Source: Paenibacillus sp. FSL R7-0204
GTDB taxonomy: Bacteria; Bacillota; Bacilli; Paenibacillales; Paenibacillaceae
Direction of reading: 5' to 3'
Assembly: GCF_038002225.1 (NCBI RefSeq)
Contig: NZ_JBBOCA010000001.1
Location: 3,968,001-4,032,000, forward strand
Length of the DNA stretch: 64,000 bases
Below, piece by piece: positions 1 through 8,496 of the stretch (position 1 is the first letter of the stretch; every line of letters begins with the position of its first letter). Both the position numbers and the translations under genes were made by a program. Below the pieces are notes generated by a model. That model searched no databases. It was not told the origin of the DNA and saw nothing but the letters and a program-made list of their open reading frames with translations.

Positions 1-374
1 AGCCAGCTCCAGATCAGCGCCACCGCGACCATCGAGGTCACGACTGGTATATAATAGGCGGCGCGGAACATTTTGACTCCAGGAATCCGGCTGTTGACCA
101 GAATCGCCATTAAGATCGAAATGATCTGGATCACTGGCACAATCAGCACATAGACCAGTGAATTCCAGAGTGAAATCAGGAAATTATGATCCTGGAAGGC
201 CCGGGTGAAGTTATCCAGACCTACAACATTCGTCTCTGTAATGACAGAATAATCTGTCAACGAGAGCGGTATGCCGTAAATAATCGGCCAAAAGGTAAAC
301 ACCGCCAGAAACAGCAGCCCCGGCGCCATAAACGCCCATGCGCTAAAAGATTCAGACCGAAACCCCTTGTACAC
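1..374 (-). CDS. Sugar ABC transporter permease (MalF/UgpA type), 5' part only
   Basis: This is the N-terminal ~124 residues of a binding-protein-dependent transport permease; the gene continues past the left edge. The translation begins near YKGFRSESFSAWAF and shows a first membrane helix (APGLLFLAVFTFWPIIYGI), the LTDYSV and GLDNFTRAF segments usual after helix 1 of MalF-like permeases, and a second hydrophobic stretch (SLVYVLIVPVIQIISILMA). The start is probably GTG at 374, because a GGAGG sits eight bases upstream; no in-frame ATG has a comparable site. It lies 36 bp downstream of a sugar-binding lipoprotein on the same strand, so the two are very likely one operon. The substrate cannot be told from this fragment. 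Confidence 0.85.
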   Translation of the reverse strand, partial: MYKGFRSESFSAWAFMAPGLLFLAVFTFWPIIYGIPLSLTDYSVITETNVVGLDNFTRAFQDHNFLISLWNSLVYVLIVPVIQIISILMAILVNSRIPGVKMFRAAYYIPVVTSMVAVALIWSW

Positions 375-410
375 ACGCTACACCTCCCACTCCTTCAAAT
401 AACCCGCAAA

Positions 411-1733
411 TTAGGAACCCTGACTGATAATATTATTGACTTCCTTCTCTACCTTGTTTAGCGTCTCCTTGATATCCACGCCGTTCATCAGAATCTCCTG
501 CAGTCCCCGCGCCAGCGCAGAGTTGATATCTGCGGCGCTTGGGACGCCGACCATATAATCGGTAGCCTTATCCAGACTCTGCGAGGAAGCCACCTTCGCT
601 TCAGCTTCGAGTGAGCCGTCAGAGTCGGTGAAGAACGGATCTTGAATCGATGCCTTGCTTGACGGCAGTGTGTTGGCCACCTTGGAGAAGGCTGTCTGGT
701 TCTCGGCATTCGTAAGGAAGGCAGCGAATTCCACCGCCTGCTGCGGGTTCTTCGACTTCTGCGGCACGACCAGATTCATCGAATTAGAGAGACGCAGGTT
801 CGCCTTGCCTGTCGGCAGCGGGACTGCAATGGTGTTCTTGTAGACATCCGGCGCGGAGGTCTTGATGAAGTTAATGAACGTTGGACCGGACAACTGGAAG
901 GCTACCTGCTCACCGGAGAAATACTGAATCTGCTTACTGAAATCCGCGTCCTCCTTCAGCACTACCCCTTCCTTCATCAGATCGCGCATCTGGGCGATCA
1001 TCGCTTCGGCTTCCGGCGTATTGAAGGCTGCGGCCGTCTTGTCTTCATTCAGGATCGGGATGCCGTCGATCGGGAACAGCTTGGAGACCAGCTGCTGCGC
1101 ATATCCCGCAGCCCCGGTCTTCTCATGAACCTGGCGGGCCCACTCTACCAGCTCCTCACGGGTCTGCGGCGGACTGGCCGGGTCGAGGCCCGCCTTCTCC
1201 ACCAGCTTTTTGTTCATGAACAGCACCTCAGTGCCTGTGTACCAGGGAAGCGCGTAAGCCTGGCCGCCCAATACTGTAGAATTATAAATCCCCTCAAAAT
1301 AACTCTTCGCCTGCTCATCCGTCAGGTACTCGTTCAGATTCAGCAGCGCTCCCTTACTGCCTAGCTGGCTGGCGAACTCGGTGTTCAGATTCACGACATC
1401 GGGACTCTTGCCGCTTGCTGTACTGGTCAACAGCCGCTGCGAGATTGCATCGTAGGGATAGTCCTTCCACTCCACCGTCACGCCGGGGTGACTGCTCTCA
1501 TACTGGGTGATCAGATTATTGAAGTAATCGTTGAACGTAGGCTGAAGTGCAATCGTCCAGAATTCAAGCTTCACCGGCTCCGCCGCAGCCGTAGCTTCAG
1601 CGCCCGTACCGGGTTCTCCGGTGCTTCCGGCATCCGGTGTACCCTTCGTATTGCCATTTCCTCCGCAAGCCGCAAGCAGCATAGACATGGTCAGCAGCAG
1701 CGATACTGTGAAGCCCTTTCTGTTAGTTCCCAC
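411..1733 (-). CDS. Extracellular sugar-binding lipoprotein of an ABC transporter (family 1)
   Basis: A 440-residue solute-binding protein of the MalE/UgpB superfamily that captures a sugar outside the membrane for the permease encoded just downstream. The N-terminus has a signal peptide with lipobox LAAC (Cys near residue 23), followed by a Gly/Thr/Ala-rich linker. The body shows typical family features: LEFWTIALQPTF at the first strand, SGKSPDVVNLNTEF, ALPWYTGTEVLFMNK, and NPQQAVEFAAFLTN near the C-terminus. The start codon is GTG at 1733, with AGGGGG about eight bases upstream; the nearby ATG is out of frame and meets an early stop. Substrate unknown. Confidence 0.92.
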   Translation of the reverse strand: MGTNRKGFTVSLLLTMSMLLAACGGNGNTKGTPDAGSTGEPGTGAEATAAAEPVKLEFWTIALQPTFNDYFNNLITQYESSHPGVTVEWKDYPYDAISQRLLTSTASGKSPDVVNLNTEFASQLGSKGALLNLNEYLTDEQAKSYFEGIYNSTVLGGQAYALPWYTGTEVLFMNKKLVEKAGLDPASPPQTREELVEWARQVHEKTGAAGYAQQLVSKLFPIDGIPILNEDKTAAAFNTPEAEAMIAQMRDLMKEGVVLKEDADFSKQIQYFSGEQVAFQLSGPTFINFIKTSAPDVYKNTIAVPLPTGKANLRLSNSMNLVVPQKSKNPQQAVEFAAFLTNAENQTAFSKVANTLPSSKASIQDPFFTDSDGSLEAEAKVASSQSLDKATDYMVGVPSAADINSALARGLQEILMNGVDIKETLNKVEKEVNNIISQGS

Positions 1734-1816
1734 ACCACATTCCCCCTCAGATTAAGTGTAAGGCGAGCACCCTTCCCGCGTCAGGATTCCTGACTTATTG
1801 CTCCCTCTTTGCATAG

Positions 1817-1825
1817 AGTATAGCA
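1817..1825 (-). promoter_or_regulatory. Extended -10 promoter for the sugar ABC operon
   Basis: On the minus strand the sequence reads TGCTATACT, an extended -10 (TGn plus TATACT), about 80 bp upstream of the binding-protein gene and inside an AT-rich stretch. The -35 region (CTTTAT at 17 bp) is poor, so recognition would rest on the extended -10. Inferred by motif only. Confidence 0.45.
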
Positions 1826-1899
1826 GAATTCGCATTTAAATAAAGTATTTTTCCTAAAATTAAATAAAAAAAGAAATAATTTTTCTTTTTTTTATTCTC

Positions 1900-1945
1900 A
1901 AAAAACCTCCGCCTGCACCGGAAGCGTCTTCCCGGCAGGCGGAGG
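1900..1945 (-). terminator. Intrinsic terminator after the nos/thioredoxin operon
   Basis: A strong GC-rich hairpin: arm CCTCCGCCTG at 1906-1915 pairs perfectly with CAGGCGGAGG at 1936-1945, with further CCGG pairing in the loop. On the minus strand it is followed by six T residues (1905-1900). It lies 28 bp past the stop of the thioredoxin-like gene. Confidence 0.9.
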
Positions 1946-1973
1946 CTGTATATAAAATAGAATATCCCCTTCA

Positions 1974-2498
1974 TTATTCAGCTCCGGCCTCAGCCAGCCA
2001 TTGCTTGAGCGTCTCAAGATCCCCGATCTCTCCGACCACAACTTTGCTTATCTCGCCCGCCTTATTGATGATATAAGTTGAAGGCAGTGCATTGACGCTA
2101 TACGAAGCAGATATCCTTCCGGTAACATCGATAATTACGGGAAAAGAGAATTGCTGCTCCGCCATATACTCCGATACCGTCCCCTTGGATTCCCCTGCGT
2201 TCACGAACAAGATCTCGACTGGAAGCTCTGCCGATTGGCTTAGTTCATTTAACAGCGGCATTTCCCGCATACAAGGCTTGCACCAGGTAGCCCAGAAGTT
2301 AAGCAGTACGACCCGGCCCTTGTATTCGCTGAGACTCACCTTCTCTCCCTGCAAGGTTACCGCTTTGAACACTGGAGCCGAAGCGCCTGTAGTCATTCTC
2401 CCGGCAGGAGGCTGGCTGGACTGCTGAAGGTACACCCAGATTCCGGCAGCAGAGGCGGCGGCGATAATCAGCAGAGTAACGAACCGGCGCAGCTTCAT
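1974..2498 (-). CDS. TlpA/ResA-family membrane-anchored thiol-disulfide oxidoreductase
   Basis: A 174-residue protein with an N-terminal signal anchor (about residues 7-24) followed by a thioredoxin-like domain. The active site is WCKPC within LLNFWATWCKPCMREMP (near residues 72-76), and the cis-Pro region is ALPSTYII, both typical of ResA/TlpA. Such proteins reduce disulfides or apo-metal sites on the outer face of the membrane; relatives serve cytochrome c or copper-site maturation. It is the last gene of the nosD-nosL-nosY-nosF operon and overlaps nosF by 4 bp, so keeping copper-ligand cysteines reduced is a reasonable inferred role. It is not a cytochrome-maturation locus, since no ccd or res genes are adjacent. 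Confidence 0.88.
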   Translation of the reverse strand: MKLRRFVTLLIIAAASAAGIWVYLQQSSQPPAGRMTTGASAPVFKAVTLQGEKVSLSEYKGRVVLLNFWATWCKPCMREMPLLNELSQSAELPVEILFVNAGESKGTVSEYMAEQQFSFPVIIDVTGRISASYSVNALPSTYIINKAGEISKVVVGEIGDLETLKQWLAEAGAE

Positions 2499-3214
2499 CC
2501 CAGCCCCAGACTGTGGTAAAAGGCGGCGTACAGCGAACCGAATTCTGCCCGGATCTCTGCCGTAGTGCCTGCCCCCACATGCTTGCCCTGGTTCAAGAAG
2601 ACAATCTGATCGGCTACCCGATCCGCAATCTCCAGCTGGTGGGTGGAAAAAAGGACCGTATGTCCCTCTTCCCGGATGTCCAGCAGCAGCTTCACGAATT
2701 CGTTCATCCAGAACGGGTCCAGCCCGTTAGTCGGCTCATCCATAATCAGGAGCGGCGGCTTCGCCAGCAGCGCTTGCGCGAACAGCACACGTTGGCGCAT
2801 CCCCTTGGAGTAGGTGGTCACCAGGCTGTTGCGCTTATCCGCAAGTCCGACTAGAGCCAGCACCTCCTCTACCCGCTCTTTGCGTCTGGGAATCCGGCGC
2901 AGCGCCGCCCAGAAATTCAGCAGCTCTTCCGCAGACAGCCCGTGGCTGAACTGATAATCATCCGGCATATAGCCGATTTGCATGGAAAAGCGCTTGCGGG
3001 ATTGCTTCCAGCTCAGCCCGTTCACCGTAATTTCGCCTGAAGTCGGCTGTAGAATGCCGGCTGCCATCCGCAGCACCGTGCTTTTGCCGGCGCCATTCCC
3101 GCCGCACAGGGCAAGTATGCTGCCGCCGGGAACCTGGAAGCTGATCGCTTCGACCAGTGTTTGCTGCCCAATGACCTTGGTAATCCCTTTCACCTGAATT
3201 AGCGGATTATCCAC
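2495..3214 (-). CDS. nosF: NosF-like ABC transporter ATP-binding protein
   Basis: A 239-residue ABC ATPase. Walker A is GGNGAGKST (about residues 38-46), the signature is YSKGMRQR (in place of LSGGQ), Walker B is LLIMDEP, and the switch His follows in FSTHQ. The ABC-2 family allows a degenerate signature of this type. It overlaps the permease gene by 8 bp and the thioredoxin gene by 4 bp. In nitrous-oxide reductase systems NosF with NosY powers delivery of a sulfur-containing species and works with NosD for copper-site assembly. The name rests on operon context, since NosF-type ATPases are hard to tell from other ABC-2 exporters on sequence alone. Confidence 0.82.
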   Translation of the reverse strand: MDNPLIQVKGITKVIGQQTLVEAISFQVPGGSILALCGGNGAGKSTVLRMAAGILQPTSGEITVNGLSWKQSRKRFSMQIGYMPDDYQFSHGLSAEELLNFWAALRRIPRRKERVEEVLALVGLADKRNSLVTTYSKGMRQRVLFAQALLAKPPLLIMDEPTNGLDPFWMNEFVKLLLDIREEGHTVLFSTHQLEIADRVADQIVFLNQGKHVGAGTTAEIRAEFGSLYAAFYHSLGLG

Positions 3215-4034
3215 GGGAACGCCCCCTCTCCCAGATCCAATATACCGCTAAGATGGACAGCAGCACCCAGGCAGCGCAGACCCCGAGGAACAGCAGGCTG
3301 CCGCCCGGACGGCTAATCCATTCCACCCACTGATAATATTCCGGCCCCAGGACCGACCCTCCGCCCAGCTTCACCACCACGAACAGTCGCACCAGCTCAG
3401 CCGGATTAAGAATCGTCAGCACCATCAGCGCAGGCTTGATCCAGAGATACGGGAGCAGCCCGAGGCCTGCGATCAGGAACGTCGGCCAGCCGATCACCGC
3501 GAAGAACCAGACTGCCACGGAGATCGTCAAGGCCTGCCAGCGGTTGCGGGATAACGAGCCGATGAAGAGGGCAAGGGTCAGGAACAGCAAGACCAGACCT
3601 ACCGAGAAGGCCAGGAACAGGAAGTAAGTATCCGCCGCAAAAGCCATGCCGAGCAGGCCGCTGACCAGCCCCATCAGCCCGTAACCAAACGCTACAATCG
3701 TCAGTAGAACAGCGGCTAGCCCAGTATATTTTCCCAGGACAAAGGATAGGGTTCCAATGGGATAGGTAGATAAGAGCTGCCAGCTTCCGTCTTCCCGTTC
3801 CGAGGTCAGTGAGAAGGAGCCCAGAAATAACGTCATCAGCGGCAACAGATACAGAATCAGGCTCAGCATGGAGCCCGTAACCGCCGTATAGCCTTCCACC
3901 GCGTTATTCGCATGGATCAGCAGCAGCCCGAGACTGAAGGTACAGAACAAGGCCAGGAAGGAATAGGCCCACGGGTTGCGGAAGCCGATCTTAAGCTCTC
4001 TGCGGGCGATATGCAGGATGTCTGCCATACTCAC
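3207..4034 (-). CDS. nosY: NosY-like ABC-2 family permease
   Basis: A 275-residue integral membrane protein with about six hydrophobic segments, starting ILHIARRELKIGFRNPWAYSFLALF, the common N-terminal form of NosY/ABC-2 permeases. The motif SERRDGSW-like SEREDGSWQLLSTYP follows the second helix, as in NosY and GldF-type permeases. It partners the adjacent NosF-like ATPase (8-bp overlap) and overlaps nosL by 4 bp. Membrane location is clear; transported substrate is not, and the assignment to the Nos system comes from the nosD and nosL neighbours. Confidence 0.82.
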   Translation of the reverse strand: MSMADILHIARRELKIGFRNPWAYSFLALFCTFSLGLLLIHANNAVEGYTAVTGSMLSLILYLLPLMTLFLGSFSLTSEREDGSWQLLSTYPIGTLSFVLGKYTGLAAVLLTIVAFGYGLMGLVSGLLGMAFAADTYFLFLAFSVGLVLLFLTLALFIGSLSRNRWQALTISVAVWFFAVIGWPTFLIAGLGLLPYLWIKPALMVLTILNPAELVRLFVVVKLGGGSVLGPEYYQWVEWISRPGGSLLFLGVCAAWVLLSILAVYWIWERGRSRG

Positions 4035-4579
4035 ATATCCGTCTCTTCGGAATGCGTGCCTTCTTCTGAGCTATGCTCATCCATATGACCTTCCCCGCTC
4101 TGCATGTCCATATTCATCATATCCTTGTTCTGCTTCCATTCATGGGAAGCCAGCTCTCCGGCGGTCAGCACAGTGCCTAGCGCCTGCTCCTTCACGAATG
4201 CTTCTGCTGCCGCCTTATCCTTGAAGCTGATCACTCCATAAGCCATCGGCGTACGCAGAGAAGCGTCATAGACATAGCTCGCCTTGCTGAATTCAACCCA
4301 GCTCTTGTCGTTATAGTCGCGGACATAATCCATGCCGATCTGCTCCGTGCCGTTGCTCTTTTTCCACTCATTCATACAGCCGATATCATCGAACTTGTAA
4401 TTCTTGCCGTCCTTGGTCGTTAGCTGAGTGGCAAAAGCATCATCCTTCACCTGCATATTGCAGACCACACAGATATCGACGTCTTCATTAATCGCTACCG
4501 GCTCGTATTTCTTCTGTCCGCAAGCCGCGAGGATCACCAGACTCATTGCTACCATCAAGACCAGACTCCATCGTTTCAT
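4031..4579 (-). CDS. nosL: NosL-family copper-binding lipoprotein
   Basis: A 182-residue NosL homologue. The signal peptide ends in lipobox LAAC (Cys about residue 20). The mature part has the family's CVVCNMQ (an extra CxxC followed by Met), KFDDIGCMNEW, and ASYVYDASLRTPMAYG, which provide Cys/Met ligands. NosL binds Cu(I) and hands it to the nitrous oxide reductase apo-protein in denitrifiers. The last ~30 residues are rich in Met, His, Glu and Asp (a possible metal-binding tail). It overlaps both neighbours by 4 bp, so translation is probably coupled. Confidence 0.88.
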   Translation of the reverse strand: MKRWSLVLMVAMSLVILAACGQKKYEPVAINEDVDICVVCNMQVKDDAFATQLTTKDGKNYKFDDIGCMNEWKKSNGTEQIGMDYVRDYNDKSWVEFSKASYVYDASLRTPMAYGVISFKDKAAAEAFVKEQALGTVLTAGELASHEWKQNKDMMNMDMQSGEGHMDEHSSEEGTHSEETDM

Positions 4580-5943
4580 AATCGCAGTACCCCCAAGTAT
4601 ATTATTGTAATTACGGATAGGAACAGCAGCAGCCAGCCCGCTACCATGACCGTGCCTTGTCCGCCTGCCGCCTGATCCGGGCTAACTGTACCTGCCTCAA
4701 GCTGCATTAGCGGCGCTGAATCGGTGGACCACCCTGCCGAACCGCCGGTGTACATATCGCTCAGGAACGTCATCCCCGGTGACTGGAAAAACAGCTGATA
4801 CGCTGCATTCCCCGCAACCAATTGCTGATAGAAGGGGTTGATCGCATATTTCAGGTCGCTGACCCCATCCCCCGTGAGATCCAGTCCGCCAAAGGCGTCC
4901 CAGTAATTCCCGTTCATCTCATTGTCCCTGCTGCCTGTGGCCTGGGCCTCAATGACGTTTGCCACAAACCCGTTACGCTCAAAGCGGTTGCCCTCTGCAT
5001 TCTCGAACAGCACGCCGATATAGTTGCGGAGCACCAGGTTCTGCTGCAGCTTGTTATCCGAGGATTGCTGCATGTAAATCCCCACCCGGTTGCCTTCGAC
5101 CCTGTTGTTCATAATCTCTGAATTCCGCACATCGTAGAGCAGAATCCCCTGTGAATGTACATTCCGGCTCTGCTTGCGGAAGGAGTTCCCGGACACGACC
5201 ACATCCGTTACACCCATCACCATCGCGCCGGTAATGTTGTATTCCCCTGTGTTGGTAGTGACCTTCGATCCATTGATATACATGCAATGGACCCCGTACC
5301 GCAGATAAGAAAGCTTGTTCTGATCCACCACCGTATTGCGGCTGTTCTCCAGATAGATACCATCCCGCAGGTAAGCGATGTTGTTGCCCCGGATCACAGC
5401 GCCGTGAGAGTTATAGAGATCGATCCCGTTGCCTCTCGTTCCCGGTGCTTCTCCCTTGGGAATGAACCAGCTTATCTTATTATCCGAGATCACCCCGCCA
5501 TCGGCTTCACGCAGCAGTATTCCGTACCCTGCCGAAAGAATCACCAGCCCCTTCAGGGTGACCCTGTCTGCTTCAACGCGCACCGCTGCCGCTTCCCCGT
5601 CATTATTCTGCTGAATCTTCAGGTTCTCAAGCCTTACACCGTCTGACGCGATCAGCACCGCAGCCTGTTCGTCCTTATCCGTATGCAGCAGAATCGCCTT
5701 GCCGTTACCGTTAATCGTCACTTGCTTATCCAGCCGGACCGGACCGGAATAGGTTCCCGGAGCCAGGGTGATGAGATCTCCCTCACGGGCTGAATCAATG
5801 ATGGGCTGGAGCGGAAGAGCTCCGGCGCTAATGTCTGCGCTTACAACGCGTCCATGATTGAAGGAGAAGAAGATCAGGCTTGCAATCATTAAGACAAGAA
5901 CCCTGATGCCGATGGAGCAGTTATACCTTTTCTGTACAAGCAT
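4576..5943 (-). CDS. nosD: NosD-like right-handed beta-helix maturation protein
   Basis: A 455-residue exported protein: signal peptide (about residues 1-35), then a PbH1/CASH beta-helix with repeated GN.I......GIYLENS-type turns (for example DNKISWF, GNNIAYLRDGIYLENS, NRVEGNRVGIYM), then a C-terminal membrane helix (VAGWLLLFLSVITIIYLGVLRL). NosD binds copper-site components of nitrous oxide reductase and acts with the NosFY transporter. It is the first gene of a five-gene operon. The ATG has GGGGGTG upstream. No nosZ, nosB or nosC lies upstream, which is odd because these usually precede nosD in Bacillales. Confidence 0.87.
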   Translation of the reverse strand: MLVQKRYNCSIGIRVLVLMIASLIFFSFNHGRVVSADISAGALPLQPIIDSAREGDLITLAPGTYSGPVRLDKQVTINGNGKAILLHTDKDEQAAVLIASDGVRLENLKIQQNNDGEAAAVRVEADRVTLKGLVILSAGYGILLREADGGVISDNKISWFIPKGEAPGTRGNGIDLYNSHGAVIRGNNIAYLRDGIYLENSRNTVVDQNKLSYLRYGVHCMYINGSKVTTNTGEYNITGAMVMGVTDVVVSGNSFRKQSRNVHSQGILLYDVRNSEIMNNRVEGNRVGIYMQQSSDNKLQQNLVLRNYIGVLFENAEGNRFERNGFVANVIEAQATGSRDNEMNGNYWDAFGGLDLTGDGVSDLKYAINPFYQQLVAGNAAYQLFFQSPGMTFLSDMYTGGSAGWSTDSAPLMQLEAGTVSPDQAAGGQGTVMVAGWLLLFLSVITIIYLGVLRL

Positions 5944-6015
5944 TGTTCACCCCCACTGTAGGATGGTTTCTAGTGCAAACCCGCATTAAGTGTAAATAAA
6001 AGGAATTGAAGTGCC

Positions 6016-6074
6016 TATAGCCCGAACTGGCTATACCGGCTGGAGTCTGTGACCATTTTGTGATTTATATCATA
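6016..6074 (-). promoter_or_regulatory. Candidate Fnr-type promoter of the nosD operon
   Basis: The sequence TGTGA-TTTATA-TCATA (6059-6074) matches the CRP/Fnr consensus TGTGA-N6-TCACA at nine of ten positions. On the minus strand a -10-like TATAGC (6035-6030) lies so that the box would be centred about 42-44 bp upstream of the start point, the usual class II position. An inverted repeat TATAGCC/GGCTATA (6016-6035) overlaps the -10. The nosD start is about 80 bp downstream. Anaerobic control is therefore plausible but not shown. Confidence 0.4.
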
Positions 6075-6096
6075 TCCTCTGTTCTATGAACATTCG

Positions 6097-6123
6097 AAAA
6101 AGACACTCTTTATTTAAAGAGTG
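6097..6123 (-). terminator. Terminator after the erythromycin-esterase-family gene
   Basis: Perfect 8-bp stem CACTCTTT/AAAGAGTG (6104-6123) with a 4-nt loop. On the minus strand it is followed by TCTTTTTC. It sits about 40 bp past the stop at 6165 and separates that gene from the nos promoter. Confidence 0.75.
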
Positions 6124-6164
6124 CCCATTTCCAGCTAATATAGAAGCCTTTACATGCTGCAAGA

Positions 6165-7556
6165 CTAATCTTTTATGCGGGTGGACGGTTGAAGCTGCCG
6201 AATGAGCAATATTCCGTCATATTGTTCGCGCGGGATCATTTTCTCATCCAAAACTCCCCATGCCTTCGCTGTACGCGGGGTGTACATCCATTCCGTGGAC
6301 GCGCTTAACGTGGTGTCTCTTAAGTTGATAAACTGCGCAGCGCCTGCACCTGCACCCATAATCTCTTCAAGACTTCCCTTGTCATGCGGCATAACCTGCT
6401 CCACCTTACCGTTGTTCTTATGCGCACTTCCTTCATAAGCATACAATCCGATCACATAGCCATCCTTCTTCAAGGGCCAAGGCAGCATCTCCCCCATTGT
6501 AGGATAGGGTGTGTGATCATAACCGAAGCCATTGTGCTCAGTAATCATCGTAGAATTGTTTTTACGGATATGGTAGTTGTGTCCCCACAGAATGAGCTTT
6601 TCTCCCGGATACATTGTGTTAGCAAGCCATGCTACATTCCCAGCCATTACGCGGTCCCGCTGATAGCTCCCCTGCTTCACCTGATTCTCCTGGTCTACAC
6701 CCGCCAGCAGCTTAACAATATGAGGATGGTAATACTCCAGCATATCTATCCGGTTCTGAAGCACACGCTCAAGGGTCTGGACCAGCTTGGACTGATTAGG
6801 ATGAACTGTGCTTAATGCTGCTGCATGATCCTTCACGAAGGTCTGGAAAATCATATATTTGCGCTTGATTGCCTCCTTCTGGGCGGTATACTCTCCGATA
6901 TCATCAATCATATTAAGCTTCACATACCATTCTTCCGTCTGGGCAAATGCTTGGGCTTTGGCAGCATCCACCCCGGAGAACCATTGTTCAACAAATGTAA
7001 TGAAAGAATCGGTAACGGCTTGGGAGTCAAATCCGGTCAGTATGAGCGGATGATCTGTACGGTTCTGCTCCGCTATGTACTCGAACAACGGCAGATTCTC
7101 TTCCACCTGCCATACGCCGTAGACGGAATTCTCCATCAGCTGTTGCGGCTTTAGCACCTTAACCTGTGTATATGCTGCGGCTGCATCCGCCAGATTGGAC
7201 TCGAAGGCGATGACGTTATAGTTCAGCTTTTCATGCAGATACTTAATTAGCCTTACCTTCACCAAATTATATTCGGCTGCCCCATGCGAGGCCTCGCCCA
7301 AGCTCACGATCCGTTTATCCGCCAGAATCGGCTGAAGAAACGCCAGGTCGGAATAGGTGTCGCCCTGCTCCGGCTTAATGGTTGTAATGGTGTTCGCAGT
7401 GGCCCGGATGCTGTCCTTCCAGGCGGCTTCTGCGGACAACATGCTTCTAACGTCAGTTCCCGGCACTCCTTCTGCATGTACAGTTCCCCTGACGGCCATT
7501 AGAGTAATACTGCACAACACGGCGGACAATACGGCTTTTTGAAGCAATGGATTCAT
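6165..7556 (-). CDS. Secreted erythromycin esterase family protein
   Basis: A 463-residue member of the erythromycin esterase family (EreA/EreB and related). Family landmarks are IVSLGEASHG (about residue 93, with the conserved Glu and His), NVIAFESN, ILTGFDSQ, and WGHNYHIRKN followed by MGEMLPWPLKKDGYVIGLYAYEGS. Unlike most EreA/B proteins it has an N-terminal signal peptide (about residues 1-28, ending VHA), so it acts outside the cytoplasm. The spread of the family beyond macrolide resistance makes a broader hydrolase role equally likely; macrolide cleavage is not established here. It is monocistronic with its own terminator. RBS GGGAGGG lies about nine bases before the ATG. Confidence 0.85.
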   Translation of the reverse strand: MNPLLQKAVLSAVLCSITLMAVRGTVHAEGVPGTDVRSMLSAEAAWKDSIRATANTITTIKPEQGDTYSDLAFLQPILADKRIVSLGEASHGAAEYNLVKVRLIKYLHEKLNYNVIAFESNLADAAAAYTQVKVLKPQQLMENSVYGVWQVEENLPLFEYIAEQNRTDHPLILTGFDSQAVTDSFITFVEQWFSGVDAAKAQAFAQTEEWYVKLNMIDDIGEYTAQKEAIKRKYMIFQTFVKDHAAALSTVHPNQSKLVQTLERVLQNRIDMLEYYHPHIVKLLAGVDQENQVKQGSYQRDRVMAGNVAWLANTMYPGEKLILWGHNYHIRKNNSTMITEHNGFGYDHTPYPTMGEMLPWPLKKDGYVIGLYAYEGSAHKNNGKVEQVMPHDKGSLEEIMGAGAGAAQFINLRDTTLSASTEWMYTPRTAKAWGVLDEKMIPREQYDGILLIRQLQPSTRIKD

Positions 7557-7652
7557 AATGATAACCCTCCCTTTGTATATGAAATCAGCTTAACAAGGGA
7601 AGGTTAAAACGAGCGTGGTGTCCTGTTTAAAATTAGGTTAAAGCCAGCCTGC

Positions 7653-8483
7653 TTATTGTCCAATCGCTTTGAACGACTCGGTCTGGCGGGTAATTCCCTG
7701 CTCCGCTGCGAAGCGCTCGATGCTTGATGCGCCGAAGAATCCGTTGATGCCCTTCGTCCGCTGAATGACATAAGCCGCATCCTCCGGCTCGGCAATCGGG
7801 CCGCCGTGGCAGATAATCATTATCTCCGGGTTGACCGCCCGTCCGGCTTCGATAATCGCTTCAATACGCTCCACACAATCGTCCAGCGTCAACGCGGTAA
7901 CTGCGCCGATGGTGCCCTTGGTGGTGAGACCCATGTGGGCGACCAGAATATCTGCGCCTGCTTCTGCCATTGCCCGCGCTTGTTCAGGATCAAATACATA
8001 CGGGGTAGTCAGCATATCCAGCTCATGGGCGGTACGGATCATTTCTACCTCCAGGCCGTAGCCCATCCCGGTCTCCTCCAGATTCTGGCGGAAGACGCCA
8101 TCGATCAGACCCACTGTAGGGAAATTCTGCACACCGCTGAAGCCCTGCTCCTTCAGCTGCTTCAGGAATACCTCCATCACCCGGAACGGATCGGTGCCGC
8201 ATACCCCTGCCAGAACGGGCGTATCCTTGACCACAGGCAGCACCTCCGAGCCCATCTCCACCACAATCTGATTGGCGTCGCCATACGACAGCAAGCCTGC
8301 CAGTGAACCGCGTCCTGCCATTCTGTAACGGCCGGAATTATACACAATCAGCATATCCGCTCCGCCTGCTTCACTGCTCTTGGCGGTAATCCCCGTGCCT
8401 GCCCCGACACCAAGAAGAATCTTGCCCGCCTCTACCTCTTGCTTGAATCTATCCATAATCTCAGCTCTGGTCTGTTTATTCAT
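7653..8483 (-). CDS. TIM-barrel 'PEP hydrolase' family protein (Tm-1 C-terminal-half homologue)
   Basis: A protein of about 276 residues. It has the glycine-rich [22 protein letters not shown] start, [35 protein letters not shown] and the C-terminal [13 protein letters not shown] segment, all typical of the PEP_hydrolase TIM-barrel family. This family forms the C-terminal half of the tomato Tm-1 protein. The start chosen is ATG 8483, preceded by AAGGAGG; upstream ATGs lack a site. The gene follows the Tm-1 N-terminal-like gene by 13 bp, so they are co-transcribed and the products may form a complex. The substrate is not known. Confidence 0.82.
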   Translation of the reverse strand: MNKQTRAEIMDRFKQEVEAGKILLGVGAGTGITAKSSEAGGADMLIVYNSGRYRMAGRGSLAGLLSYGDANQIVVEMGSEVLPVVKDTPVLAGVCGTDPFRVMEVFLKQLKEQGFSGVQNFPTVGLIDGVFRQNLEETGMGYGLEVEMIRTAHELDMLTTPYVFDPEQARAMAEAGADILVAHMGLTTKGTIGAVTALTLDDCVERIEAIIEAGRAVNPEIMIICHGGPIAEPEDAAYVIQRTKGINGFFGASSIERFAAEQGITRQTESFKAIGQ

Positions 8484-8496
8484 TAGTAGCTCCTCC

